Shown here in pieces: positions 36,136 to 48,773 of a stretch of DNA of 64,000 nt. Source of the DNA: Papaver somniferum (lineage: Eukaryota; Streptophyta; Magnoliopsida; Ranunculales; Papaveraceae); NCBI RefSeq assembly GCF_003573695.1, contig NC_039359.1, positions 87,772,566-87,836,565 on the forward strand. The letters are read 5' to 3'. The translations under genes and the position numbers were made by a program. The stretch's first letter is position 1, and each line of letters starts with the position of its first letter. The notes under the pieces were generated by a model that was given only the letters and a program-made list of their open reading frames with translations, was not told the origin of the DNA and made no database searches.

Positions 36136-36585
36136 TCAGGTTCGTTCGTTTTTATTCCAATCTTGATTCTGATTTTTGTTTAATGTTTTAGTTTCTGTAA
36201 GAATAGGATCTATTATTTTAGGTTTCCGAAGCTTAATTTAGTTTTTCGAATCGTTTTTTAGATATTTTAAGCTTGTTTTTGAATTTTTGTTTATTTTCTA
36301 GGTTTTGAATTTGTTAACATCAATGTAGATCTTTTCGATTAAATTTTTTTGTTTCGATTTCATGTTCCGATGTTGACATACCAATTTACTAGGTTTTGCT
36401 TCTATTCTGTTGGATTTTTTATTTGATTTGTTTTTCCATTCTTATTTTTGATCTGTTATCTGTTATTGATTTTGATATCCTGTTGATTTCTCATCTGATT
36501 ATGGTTAATGTAGATTGTTTGCTGTTGTTGATTTGATCTTTTAATTTTGAGTAAGAATTTTTGTGAAGCAATATGCAGGATAGAT

Positions 36586-39455
36586 ATGTTTGGTTTTTTC
36601 TCTTTTGTGTTTTGCAAGGTGAAAATGCTTGTTGGTAGTGCACTAGCTGTAATTCACTACTTCAGTGAATTCTTAGCACATCCTGTTGATGTCAACACAA
36701 CTTTGGAGTCTTTGAAGACAGCCGTTTTCCAGAACTGGACTCGTTTATTACCGCATCATGTCATATTTTCCTTTAATGATGGAAGCAAGTTTGTGCGAGT
36801 TGATTCTGATATTCTGCTTCAATGTTTTGTATCTCGTTGCCACTGTAAAGGTCAGAAGAGCTTTGATTTACTTGTCGAAGTTGGCTGTAATTCTTCCAGA
36901 AGTCGTAGTAGAGCTTCAAGTAGTCGTGTAATAGAACCTGAACCCGAACAAGCTATGGTGAATTTCCTTGAAGATGGTTCTGTGCCTGTTAACAAGGTTC
37001 TTAGGACTGAAGGTTGGGATAAATTACTTGGTGAAGTTGGTAAAGTGTTTTTTGGAGGTGTAGTAGAGGTACGCATCGTAGTGAAGAAATACGAGTTAAA
37101 AGCTGGGCGTGTTCTTGTATATAAGAAGAATGAACCTAGCAGGTTCTATGCGAAATGCTCAAAAGAAAATTGCCCTTGGGAGTATAAGGTTTGTGTTGTT
37201 GATGTTGAAAACATGATGCTTAAGGTTAAGAAATATGAGAGCAGTCATACCTGTGGTGTTGGAACTGAAAGGCTTTTCCACAGGCTCAGCAGTAAATTTG
37301 TTTCTAGTCTGATCAAGGATGAAACCCGAAGTGATCCGAGTTTCAAAGCATCTGATTTGGCAAAGTTTTTCAAAACTAGCTACGGGATCAATGTGAAATA
37401 CTACCAAGCTTACAACGGAAGAGAGAAAGTGTATGAGGATATATTTGGTGATGAAGCCATGTCGTATTCGCATCTTTCATGGTATGTAGATTCCATTCGC
37501 AGCACAAATCCTGGGAGTTGGATTGATTTTCAAGTTCAAAAGGATGAACCTGAAGCGAACGAGGATAGTTCAGCTGAATTAGAAGATGAGGCACCTTCAA
37601 ATAAGTTTGTGCGTCTTTTTATTTCTTTCGAGGCATGCATCCATAGTTACCGTTACCTTCGCCCCATGGTTTATGTCGATGCTACCTTTCTTACAGGGAC
37701 ATATAGAGGATGCCTCATGGCTGCAACCGCTATCAATGCTGAAAATGGTAATTTTTCTGATAATGCATCATTTTTATATATGTGCATAATGTCTCATGCA
37801 TTATTTATTTTTGCTTCATAATGTCTTATGCATTATTGTTTTCACTTTTCTGGTTATGCATCATTTCTGTTTTAGATGCATAAGACATTATACATTTTTG
37901 ATTTTAGGTGCATAATGTCTTATGCATTATGGTTTTTACTTATTGATTTTATGCATCCTTTTTTATGCACATGCATAATGTCTTATGCATCATTTAGTTT
38001 AGATGCATAAGACATTATGCATTATTTGTTTTCACTTTTCTGGTTATGCATCATTTCTGTTTTAGATGCATAAGACATTATACATTTTTTGTTTTAGGTG
38101 CATAATGTCTTATGCATTATGGTTTTCACTTATTGATTTTATGCATCCTTTTTATGCACATGCATAATGTCTTATGCATCATTTAGTTTAGATGCATAAG
38201 ACATTATGCATTATTTGTTTTCACTTTTCTGGTTATGCATCATTTATGTTTTAGATGCATAATGTCTTATGCATTATTTAGTTTAGATGCATGAGCCATT
38301 ATGCATTTTTTTAGCTGCACATACTTCATGTAGACGCTGGCTTGATTTTATATTTTTTTTTTGTGCAGGCTTCTTCCCACTAGCCATGGCCTGGTACCTG
38401 GTGAAGATAATGATAACTGGGAATGGTTCATGAGGAATTTGAGTAATGTTCTTGATCATGATCAAAGGACAATCACATTTTTATTTGATCGTGCAGAAGG
38501 ATTAAAGAGAGCGATTCCATTTTACTTTCCTGGAGCCTTCCATAGTTTCTGCTATTATCATCTTAAGATGAACTTACCTATTAATGCATCTGACGAAAGG
38601 TATGGTGCAGTTATTGATTCATTTCAAGCTGCTGCTTATGCTCTTAGTCGCGAAGGTTTCCAAACTGCCATCACTACTATTAGGGGTCTTGGTTGTGGTT
38701 GGGTTGCCGACTATATTGAAGATATCCCTCCAGAGAAGTGGTCAAATGCCTTTTTCCAGGGTTGTAGGTATGGTAGGACATCTTCTACTCTTGCTGAATC
38801 CTTCAATAGTTGGATGAAGGTACACAAGAAGCTCCCTGCAAATGCTCTTCTGGATCAGACAAGGAAGGATGTGATGTGTATGATGTCAGAAAGGCGGAAT
38901 ACGGGTAATAGTTTCATAACAATTCTCACACCGAAGAATGAAAATAAGATGAAGGCACTTATTGATGGGGATTTAACCTGGCTGGTTATACAGTCTGATA
39001 CTCATGTTTATGAAGTGGAAGGAGGGGATAGTTCTCATAGTGTTAACCTTGAGGCAAGGACATGTACCTGTCAGAGGTGGCGCGTCTATGGGTTTCCATG
39101 TGTGCATGCTTTCGCATCGATAACAATGTCTGGTTCTAATCCATATGATTTTGTTGAACCTTATTTCACTACTTCATACTTCAATAATGCCTACAGTCAT
39201 GCAATTCATCCTATTCCGAACTATAACAGGACTGAAGTTTATGAAGGTAATGATATTATCGATGTACCTGATGTTAGGAGGCCGCCAGGGAGACCACAAG
39301 CTAATAGGCATTTGAGCAGATATGAGAAGCCGCCCAGGAGAGCTATTCGCTGTGGTAATTGTTTTGAGCTTGGTCATCATAACAAGCAAACATGTACGAA
39401 TCCTACCTGTTACAAGAAGCCTCCGAAGCCGCCGAAGCAGCCTAAGGGAAGTTAA
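36586..39455 (+). pseudogene. MULE transposase (MuDR-type), two exons, frameshifted
   Basis: Exon 1 runs to 37747 (donor GTAATT) and exon 2 from 38369 (acceptor TTTGTGCAG) to 39455. The start may be ATG 36586 or 36625. An N-terminal PB1-like region is followed by a MuDR DNA-binding domain (YAKCSKENCPWEYKV). The MULE transposase core has D1 in YVDATFLTG (exon 1), D2 in FLFDRAEGLK and E in TLAESFNSW, then a SWIM zinc finger (CTCQRWRVYGFPCVHA) and a C-terminal CCHC knuckle (CGNCFELGHHNKQTC). Splicing leads into GFFPLAMA, but the reading frame of the rest lies one base out, so there appears to be a single-base loss near 38392. Everything else is open, so inactivation or assembly error is recent. 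It would cut and paste MULE DNA in the nucleus. Confidence 0.85.
37748..38368 (+). repeat. Transposase intron filled with TGCATAA palindromes
   Basis: The 621-bp intron holds about nine copies of an 18-bp near-perfect palindrome, TGCATAATGTCTTATGCA or its reverse complement. They are organised in a tandem unit of about 190 bp (TTCACTTTTCTGG at 37841, 38031 and 38220). Splice sites are GT (37748) and AG (38367-38368). Confidence 0.9.
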
Positions 39456-39639
39456 AGAAGAGCAATTATCTTGTTTGTTTCTTCAGACTATTACTTTTAT
39501 GTTTGAACCTTATTCATTTTTCTTTCATTAGTTTCTGTACTAGTTTTTATGAACAAGTACTTTTTCTTTACTTAGTTTATTTTTTGTATTGGTTTTTTGA
39601 AAAATACTTTTTTTTTCACTGTGTGTTTTTCTGCTTCTA

Positions 39640-40000
39640 TCAGATAATGTTTTCATTTTTATTCTTAAATGCATAATGGATTATGCTTTAGTTTTTGATA
39701 ATGCATAACTGCATTAGTTTTTATGATGCATAACGTATTATGCGTTATTGTTTTGAAGATGCATAATCTCTTATGCATTGTTTTTCGACGATGCACAATA
39801 TGTTATGCATTTATTCTATTAAAGATGGCGTCATAACGACTCATGCAAATGTGGTTCCTTCATGCATCTGCATCTGCATAACAAGTCATGCGTCTGCATA
39901 ACAAGTCATGCATATTTATTTTATTAGGAATAACATGTTATTCAGGTTTATTTTGTTGCATAACTTGTTATTTAGATGTTTATATGTAACCTGTTGTTCC
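39640..40000 (+). repeat. Palindromic repeats between the two MULE genes
   Basis: The space downstream of the transposase stop contains ATGCATAACGTATTATGCG-like, ATGCATAATCTCTTATGCAT and CATGCGTCTGCATAACAAGT words. It includes a short tandem (CTGCATAACAAGTCATGC, twice near 39885-39915). It also lies between the two convergent 3' ends, where both terminators must be. Confidence 0.8.
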
Positions 40001-41349
40001 TTCATTTTCCTTGTAAGATTTATATCATAGTACAGTTAAATGAAATAAGATTGCAGCAATTAGAAGCACTGAAACCAACATTGATATATAATAAATATAT
40101 ATATAACATCGACAAGATAACATAAGTTGTTCTGACAAGAACTACTGAATAAAGTTAAGTTTTCATACCAACACATTACACATAACTACTGACTGAAGTT
40201 AAGCTTCACACTAACTACTTTCCCATTAGTTTTCACTCCCAAGTTAAATTTCTCAACCTACCAACAACACACAGGTTGTTAAAACAAAGTTATGTTTGAG
40301 CCTTTCTATTATGCACAGCTTCACATTTGACGCGCAGCTTCATCACATTGACGCGCAACATCATCCCAGATGTCTTCATTGGCATCTATCGCCCAACTGT
40401 TTCCAAGATCCATCGGCATTTTCAATACCAGACTTACTCTTTTCTTGTTGGCTTTTTCTACTGCATCTTCCTTTCCCAACTTCAGCCATTTGTCCCTGAC
40501 TTGAGACTTCATGCTCATCTTCATATAATAACATACAAATATGAGGCAGTCGGGGTGATGACCTTGTTCAGGAACAATCTTGGTAAAAATATCCCTGTAT
40601 ACAAGCGGTTCCCGCTTTATATCCACGATTTGTGGTGATAGATTCAGTTCATCATATCTTTGGATCAAATACGTCATACAAGCCTTTGCCATTATGAGAG
40701 CTTGTTTCTTGCAGTTAGATTTATATCCTTCAACACTGTTATAGTAGTTCCATTCACCCTCTGAAAAGTCATACTCTAACAATGTCCAATATGTACCAGC
40801 AGGGTTTTCCTTTGTCATATAGTTCATTGGAATGAACATTCTCTCAACTTCAATAGGGAGATTCAAGATGAATTCTCCAACAAATTTGGCAATCCCATCT
40901 TTCTCCTTTGTTTTAACAAAGAACTGGAAAAGAAATATTTTTTAGGAAAAAAAAGTTAGTGGATGCAATTGAAAGGGTGCACAACAGGTGTAGAAAACAA
41001 TGTTGAATAACTTGTTATGCAGTTCAATCTAGTTGCATAACATTTTATGCTGAAGTAATTATATGGGCATAAGATAATATGCAGGAATGACTTGTTATGT
41101 AGCAAAATGATTTTATTTTCTTGACTTACCCAAGCATCTGGCGTCATGAATGCAGACTCCGCATACCTATGTTCAACGCTATCATCCATCTTTTCATTTT
41201 CCCGCTTCCTGAACAACCTATGACTGTAGTAGCGTACTAATTGGTCTTCTAAGTATTCGTTGTTCATTAGCTGCCTTATTATATCTCCGTGAATCTGAAT
41301 ATCCCACAAGTACGGGTCTTCTCCTTCTCTGATACTCCAAGCCGAATTT

Positions 41350-41686
41350 CTGCAGATGACATAAGACATAATTGTGAGATGTTTTATTCAAGTGACATGC
41401 GGCAGAACCATAAACTAGAGGGTTTTGTTATGCATGGGTTTTTTTTTAAGCATAACTTGTTATGCATTTATTTCATAAGAAGCATAACCTGTAATGCATT
41501 GATTTCTTAAACAAGCATAATAAATATAACAACATTTTTTGCATAACTGAACATGCATTAAACATTGGAGCTGCATAACATGTGATGTAGATATTTTAAA
41601 CAATGCATAACTAACCATGCATTAAACATTGGGAGCTGCACGGCGTATTATGCAAACAAGCATAAAGGTAATTTTGATGTACTTAC
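41350..41686 (-). repeat. Third palindrome-rich intron of the ULP1-like gene
   Basis: The intron between exons about 42080-41687 and 41349-41130 contains AATATAACAACATTTTTTGC, CATAACTGAACATGCATTAA and CATAACTAACCATGCATTAA. The next intron (40924-41129) carries CATAACAAGTCATT and AAAATGTTATGCA. Confidence 0.8.
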
Positions 41687-43309
41687 AGGATGTTGGCATT
41701 CTCAAAGTATGTCTCCAGTACTTCCATCATGGCTGGTTCTATTGTATCCTTGTAATCTTGAAAGCATTCCATTGTTTCCAGCGGAGGTAATTTTCTGAAC
41801 GGCAAGCCAGCAGACGTACGGGGATTTTCTTCTTCAACTTTATTCTCATCAGGGTTTTCCTTTTTCTTCTTCTGCTTCCCTAGCTCACAATCTTTGAGTA
41901 GTACACTGGTTTTCCTTTGATTCCATGTTGTCATTTCCTTGATTCTTCTTACCTTGCTTCCTGGTTTCTTCCCATCCTCTTCTGCCTTGTTTGCTTTTCG
42001 CTTCAATACTGACCTTTTCTTCAATGGTGACCTCTTCAAAAATTCTGTTCTTGGTACAAACTCCCCTCCTACGTCTTCTTCTTAGAGATTCATGTAACCA
42101 AAATGTGTTAGATATAAACAGTTTATTATGAAATTAAGTAAATAGTTGATTAAACAACAAAACAACAATATAGTAAACAGTTTATAGTTGATTAAAAATA
42201 ATAAGTAGTACATAGTTGATTTGACATTAATAAAAATACCATAATAAAAGATGTTATATTTTAGGTACCAGGTTTTTTGAAATGGTCTCCATCTCAGCAT
42301 CTTCATTATAGCCTTTTTCTTTTTCAGCATCTTGTGTGGCACCAGGAGTTAAAGGATTCTCAACCACCATCTCCTTCTCTGCATCAACAACCATCTCAAC
42401 AGCTACTTGTTGTGGCTTTTCAGCCACTGGCTCTTCTGGTTGTTGTGGTTCTTCAGTTTGATGTTTTGGTATCTCAACAGCGGGTTGTTGCAGATTTTCA
42501 GCTTGCTCTTGTGGTCCACCAGCATCATCTTTAATTGCAGCAGCAGGTTGTGATAAATGCAGATTAAATGTGGGCACCACATATTCTTCTGCTTTCTTCT
42601 GAGTTTCTGGAAGAATGTCATCATCACCACCGGCCAAAAAGTCTCTTTCCTGTGCTTCAAGTCTTTCTTGTGTTGTTGCTATATTTGGTGTTGTCTCCAA
42701 TTCCACTTGAGTTTTTGTTTCCTTGTCGTCGCTTGAGAGATTAACAGCTTTTTCCATGTCCATGAACTTGAAAGGTGAAGACTGGATACCTTGACTAGCC
42801 GTTTGGTCTTGGATATCGAGTCTGATAACTTCTGGCACTGATTCTTGTGTAGGTGGTTCAGTTGAAGATACCAGTTCAACAAGAGTCTCATTCCTTGGCA
42901 AGTTTTGGCTCAGTGGGTCGCTTGGCTCAGCTGATGATACATTGACACTAGGTCCCCCTGACGACTCCTCCTGCACTTCTATGTTGCCACAATCAACGAG
43001 CAATTCCTTCACGTAATTATACAACTTTTCATTGAAGTCTACTCCACTCTGTCTATTCCTATCCTGAGTCTGCTTCATGTCTTTCAGCTTTGCTTCAATG
43101 ATCTGCAACCTTGCTTCAGCACAATCGGGGGGACACGTTTCTTGTTCAATGATCTTAATCGCATCCAGAAATGCTTCTTCATACTTGTCCCTGTTCTCTT
43201 CAAGATTCATTGCGAAGAGATCATATATCTCTTTCCTTTTTCTTGGTTTTCTTGGTTCACAGAATTCCATCTCCATTGCACTGTACTCATCTCTAAATTT
43301 CTCATTATA

Positions 43310-43727
43310 CTGCAGCATGATTAATGACACTCATCAAAGGAATGCATAACAAATATAACAACATTTTTTATATGCATAGCCTGTGATGCAGCTAATCTAA
43401 ACAATGCATAACTAGTCATGCATTTAATATTGGAACTGAATAATATGTCATGCATTAATTTGTTAAGGTGCATAACTTATTATGCATTTAAAAACACAAC
43501 CCTGCTTAACTCCTTTTCAATATTGACAAATGCATAACCGGTCATGCATTCATATATTGGGCTGCATAACATGTTATGCATTGATTTATTAAGGTGCATA
43601 ACTTATTATGCAGTTATCATTTTTTTCTAACGTAACTTATTATGCATTCATTTTTAAGGAATTTAGAGATACAGTCATAGATGCATGAAGGTCAATTATA
43701 AATCATGAAATGTTCGCAAACAGGTAC
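43310..43727 (-). repeat. Palindrome-rich intron of the ULP1-like gene
   Basis: The intron between exons 43871-43728 and 43309-42269 has many GCATAACTTATTATGCAT-type words. Positions 43339-43505 are nearly identical to 56139-56310 in another intron of the same gene, and in part to 41510-41600 in a third. Confidence 0.85.
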
Positions 43728-44342
43728 CTTTAAGAACGTAATATTCTTCTTGAGCATTGCTTTCTTCATTGCTGCCAAGTCCCACTTCGCAGCTCTCGGT
43801 GTAGCATTGGAAATGACCTTGACGATGTCTGATGATATCTCGTCTATGTTAGAATGCTCAACCAACCAAAGCTGCAAAAAATAATAACTAATAAGATATT
43901 CTGTATCCAAGAAAGTAATATTTATTGACAGATGTTATGAAAGTAAAAAAAAAAAAACTAACTCACAAGAGAATATATAGTGCAACCACTGCAATTCCTG
44001 ATATGAAGATTGTTTCTTTTGACAGTCTTGATGCTCTCCATCAGGTGTTCATGAATAAGATCAGGAAAAGAGACAGAGTCCATGGTTTCCAAATCCTTAA
44101 CCAAACCAACATACGAGACATCTAAATTGTCTCCACTTGAACGACAAAAGAACAAGACGACTAGCATGTAAAGGCAGATAAGGCAGACAACTTCCTCTTC
44201 ATGACCTTTCTTATCAAGTTTTTCCAACACCAGCCTTTCAATATCATCTATCCACACCTTTGTTACCCGTGCTTTGGGATCTTTGCTGATAAATCCTGGC
44301 TTTGTTTTGAATGGGAATTGCTTGACGAGGGGATGTGACTGA

Positions 44343-46141
44343 TGGTGTGAAAATGGGGAGCACACAAAACACTTGCAAGTATACAAGGTCAAGATTTATA
44401 ATATAGTGATGAGTGGGGGTTTGTCCACAGGGAGAGGAGCATACAAGAAGTCTTCCTAGCTAAAGTGTGCAGTGAACTAAGGGCAGTGAAGGGTGACAGT
44501 GACAAGTTTCTAGAGTAGAAGTGAAACAAAGGCAGCAGCCTAAGGCAAGGGTATTGAGCAATAGTGACTGACAAAGAGAAAAATGCAGAATTGTGTGAAG
44601 TAACTAAGGCAATTGAATCCACCTTGTGCCCTAATCAAGCAATGCAATCTAGGTTTAGTTGGAGTTCCTAAGCATACATCTAGAATGAGATGAAAATCAG
44701 CTTGCTCACTGATATGCCCCTAGAATTGATTGTCTTTTGACAGCACAATCAATCACAGGCATTCCAGAGCACTGAGTACTTCTCATTGCTCAAGCAAACA
44801 GGCAATAAGAACACTATCCTAACCATGCATCATCCAACAGTGCACTAGGCTTCATCAGAGCCCTAGTTGCAGTGAATTAGCTCATGCTAGACATGAGTAT
44901 AACCAAAGCATTCATACAACAAACTAAAATCAAATGCAACATATATACAAGAAACACACATTCAACTGTTGCTAAACAGAAATTGGGAAATTGAGAATTG
45001 ATTCAATAAATTGTTCACTGGCTAGCCCAGAGATAGTCTATAACACAACCCAACAGTACATATTTATACCCACAGATTAAAATTAGGGTTCTTCCCCCTT
45101 TTCCCAAAAATCAGAAATTAGGGTTACCTAATTTGTTGAAAATTGAGCCTTGAAATCGAGCACCCATGCTTTGAATCGTCCTTATGCTCCCTCCTGAATC
45201 TTCTGCTACCATTAATTTCCCTAAATCGAGATGTTTTATCAACCTCACCTAGGACAGTTGGTGAGAGAGGATAAAACAGCTAGGTTTAGGGGGATTGTTT
45301 GGGGGTTTGTTCTGTTGGGTGATGGTGGAGGTTATGGTGATGGTTGAATGATTTGGGGAAAGGATGATGGAGTGATTTGGGGGAGAAGATGGTGGAGTGA
45401 TTTGGGGGAAGGGTCACTGTTGCAGGAGAGGGGAAGAAGATGGATTCGATGGATTTGGGAGAAGGGTGTGTTTGGCTAATGGGTGTAGGGTTCGGGTACT
45501 AGGGTGTTGAGCAGGTGTAGAGGATTTTGATGTTTCGCGAAGCTGGACCGATGGATGGGAAGATGGTAGGTGGATCTGACGGCGATGCGGAGGCAGGCGA
45601 TGAGCGACCGTCGGATGAAGAGATACAACGAAACGAACGGTACTTGATGGAGTTAGGTACTGTAGTGTAAGGCGGAGATATCAAACTTCGATGCACATCA
45701 AGGGAGCGACCGTCGGATGCTTCTGAGAACTGATCTGACGGCTGAAGACGCAAGCGGGTATGGATTTGGGTTTTAGGCTTTTGGGTAGAATATGGGTTTG
45801 GGAAATGAGTTTGGGCTTGGAAAACCTTGAGCCCACTTCTTCTTTAAGAACAACTTTCTTCTTCTTGAGCCCACTTCCAGCTTTTTGGACGTGCGCTCCA
45901 TTCTTTGCGGCTTCCTTGCGTAATTCCTCCCGGCTTTTCACTACTTTTCTGCTCTATTCCGCTCCGCAATTCATCCAGACTTTATTTATTACCTAAAAAT
46001 GCAAAATTAAGTAAGAAAAATATTTATTCTTGAAAACAATGAAAATACAGAATATGGGATAAAATGTAGAATTAATGCACAAAAGATGAGTTAAAATGCC
46101 AACAAAAAGGGATAAATATATACATTATTTGGCACTCATCA
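44343..46141 (-). repeat. 3' LTR of the gypsy element
   Basis: 1799 bp. A TATA box (TATAAATA on minus) is at 45068-45061. It differs from the 5' LTR at a few positions, including a 3-bp indel near 45041 and a 2-bp indel near 45786. Confidence 0.92.
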
Positions 46142-47701
46142 AATACCCCCAAACCTGAATTTTACTTGTCCTCAAGTAAAACAAAACTAAGGAAATCCTA
46201 ACTATACCACTGTCGCTGGTCTCTCGAATGCATTTAGCGTATGCACTAAGCCTTTTAAACCACTAAGTGTCCCTAGTGGACGAGTTGAAGTCTCGTGAAG
46301 GTTTGCTTAGAACGTACCTACAAAGTTCTAGGTCAAAATATAAGCTCAGATTCCATCAAATGTGACATGTGCAAAACAGTTTAAGCTCACAGCAAAATGG
46401 AGATGTCAATCTAGCTATCTAAGGCACAATCCTAGCACTGATAACAAAAAAAGACATGTGATAAGAGTGTAAAGTGTATCTACACATGTGTAAAGAAAGA
46501 TCTGAAGTTATGACTACTAATCACCAAGAGATAGTTTCTCAGGCTAAGAACCAAGGTCGAAATCTAGCTAGCTGTCCGGACTTTACGAGAATTGTGAATG
46601 AGTTGGAGGAATTTCACAATTACTCGCGTTGTACATCAATGGCATACACCCTTCCTTGCTTATTACAATGAAACAACAAAATGACTCTTTACATGACTCT
46701 TATTTACATTGACTACTCTCTTTTATTTTTGGAACAAGAGAGAATGGAATTGATAAATACTTGATTTTTTTATTTATTTATTTATTTATTTTTTTGAATA
46801 AAGAAACACTTTTGATACATATACAAAAGGAAACAAAAGATTACATGACACTTTGCAAGAGGTAGCCCTTTTTGATGCACCCAGTTAAATTCGATGGTTG
46901 TCTTTCTTAATGTAACCTCCACCTTCTATCCCAACCAACCAAAGAACAAGCTAGTCAAGTTTCGTTCAGTATTCTAAAGTGATTGGCAATCGTAACTTCC
47001 AATCAAACACCTTGAAGATCGAGGCCATACATGTATTGGTAGATCGTGCGCGTGCAAATTTCTTATCACAATGTGAATTGTGCTAGAATCAGGGTGCCTA
47101 AATATCTAGACTAAGACTCCTAATAAAAATACATATTTGCACAAGAGTCAACATTTCAAGGTAAATGAGCTCCATTTTTTTATGATTTTTCATTTTTTAA
47201 TTTTTTATTTTTGAATTTTGATTTTTCAAATTTTTTTTGGAATTTTTCAATTTTTTCAAAAAGAAGAAGGAGTTCGTTTTCAATTATGGCAAATTATCAT
47301 GGTATCTACTCTATACCCCCAAACCTAAACTAAACATTGTCCTCAATGTTTCAACATATGGAAAGAATTATAAAACAATATATGAAGAGGAACATGCTGA
47401 GTAGAGTAAGAGGAGAGAGAATACCCGATTGTACGGTGGCAGCTCGATTAAAACTCCGTTATTCAAGGCAAAAATCCATCATATTAGGAGTCACAATGGA
47501 TGAGCACAATATATACAAAAGGAAATTTAACTAACACATTATCTACAAGAAAATTTGGTTTTTAATGGGATTGGACTTTTTGGGAAAAAAAATTTGGTTT
47601 TGTTGGGAAACATTTGGTTTTGATGGGAAAACGAAAAATTTTGGTTTTTAGGGGAAGATTTGGAAAACTTTTTTGGTTATTTAGGGAAAGAGTGGACCAG
47701 T
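46142..47701 (-). other. Non-coding 3' region of the gypsy element
   Basis: There is no env-like frame. A second polypurine-like TTTGGGGGTATAGAG with ACATTGAGGACAATGTT upstream stands near 47310-47350. The stretch 46200-46290 (CGAATGCATTTAGCGTATGC, CTTTTAAAC) matches 26310-26360 of the non-autonomous element in reverse orientation. Confidence 0.7.
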
Positions 47702-48773
47702 TTAGTCCACATAGACTGGGTCCTCCAGGTCGGTTGTTTCAATGTCGGGTGGAAATGGCTCAAGGAATGGCTTTAATCTCTGCCCGTTGACTTTGAAAAC
47801 GTTCTTGTTGGAGACATCCTCCAGCTCTACGGCTCCATGAGGAAAAACTGTGCGTACTAGGTACGGTCCCTTCCATCTGGAACGCAGTTTTCCTGGAAAA
47901 AGATGTAATCGGGAGTCATACAGCAAGACTTTCTGACCAGGAGTGAAGGATTTGCGTAGAATACGCTTGTCATGAAATATCTTCATCTTTTGCTTGTACA
48001 GCTTGGCACTGTCATAAGCCTCATTTCTCAATTCTTCCAACTCGTTGAGTTGAAGTTTCCTTTGAATTCCAGCTTCGTCCAGAGAAAAGTTCAGCTCTTT
48101 GATTGCCCAGTAGGCACGATGTTCTAATTCCACAGGTAGATGGCACGGCTTTCCATACACTAGACGATAGGGGGACATGCCAATTGGTGTCTTATAAGCT
48201 GTTCTATAGGACCACAAAGCATCATTCAATCTCAATGACCAATCTTTCCTGGACGGGTTGACCGTCTTTTCCAGAATGTGCTTAATTTCCCTATTAGACA
48301 CTTCCACTTGTCCACTAGTCTGAGGGTGGTACGGAGTAGCAACCTTGTGAGTTATGCCATACTTGCGTACTAAAGACTCAAAGTACTTGTTACGAAAATG
48401 TGAACCGCCGTCACTGATGATAGCTCTAGGGGTACCAAAACGTGCAAATATGTTTTCCTTTAGAAATGAAAATACCACCTTGTGGTCATTTGTTCTGGTT
48501 GCTATGGCTTCTACCCACTTAGAAACGTAATCAACTGCGACTAGGATGTACAACTTGCTGTCAGACATGGGAAATGGACCCATGAAGTCTATCCCCCAAA
48601 CATCAAAAATCTCCACAATCAAAATGGGGTTCAATGGCATCATGTTTCTCCTCGAAATGCTTCCTAGCTTTTGACAGCGTTCACAAGCAACACAATAATC
48701 ATGGCAATCCTTGAACAATGATGGCCAATAGAATCCACACTGCAAGATCTTTGCAGCAGTTTTCTTGGTTCAG
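47702..48773 (-). pseudogene. Gypsy integrase part of pol, out of frame with RT part
   Basis: The open stretch reads from the zinc-finger cysteines ([11 protein letters not shown]) through the integrase core: D in [11 protein letters not shown] in [11 protein letters not shown] in [11 protein letters not shown]. It ends in a chromatin/GPY-type C-terminus ([19 protein letters not shown]) and a TAG/TGA near 47702. A deletion with frameshift near 48770 removes the histidines of the HHCC finger and separates it from the upstream pol frame. Integrase inserts the cDNA; this copy cannot make the full polyprotein. Confidence 0.88.

Noticed and set aside
37159..37600. Minus-strand frames within the transposase exon
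   Set aside because: Shadows of the MULE transposase, which has clear domains on plus.
37840..38310. CRISPR-like regular repeats
   Set aside because: Eukaryotic intron. Repeats are palindromic, in both orientations, with similar not unique spacers.
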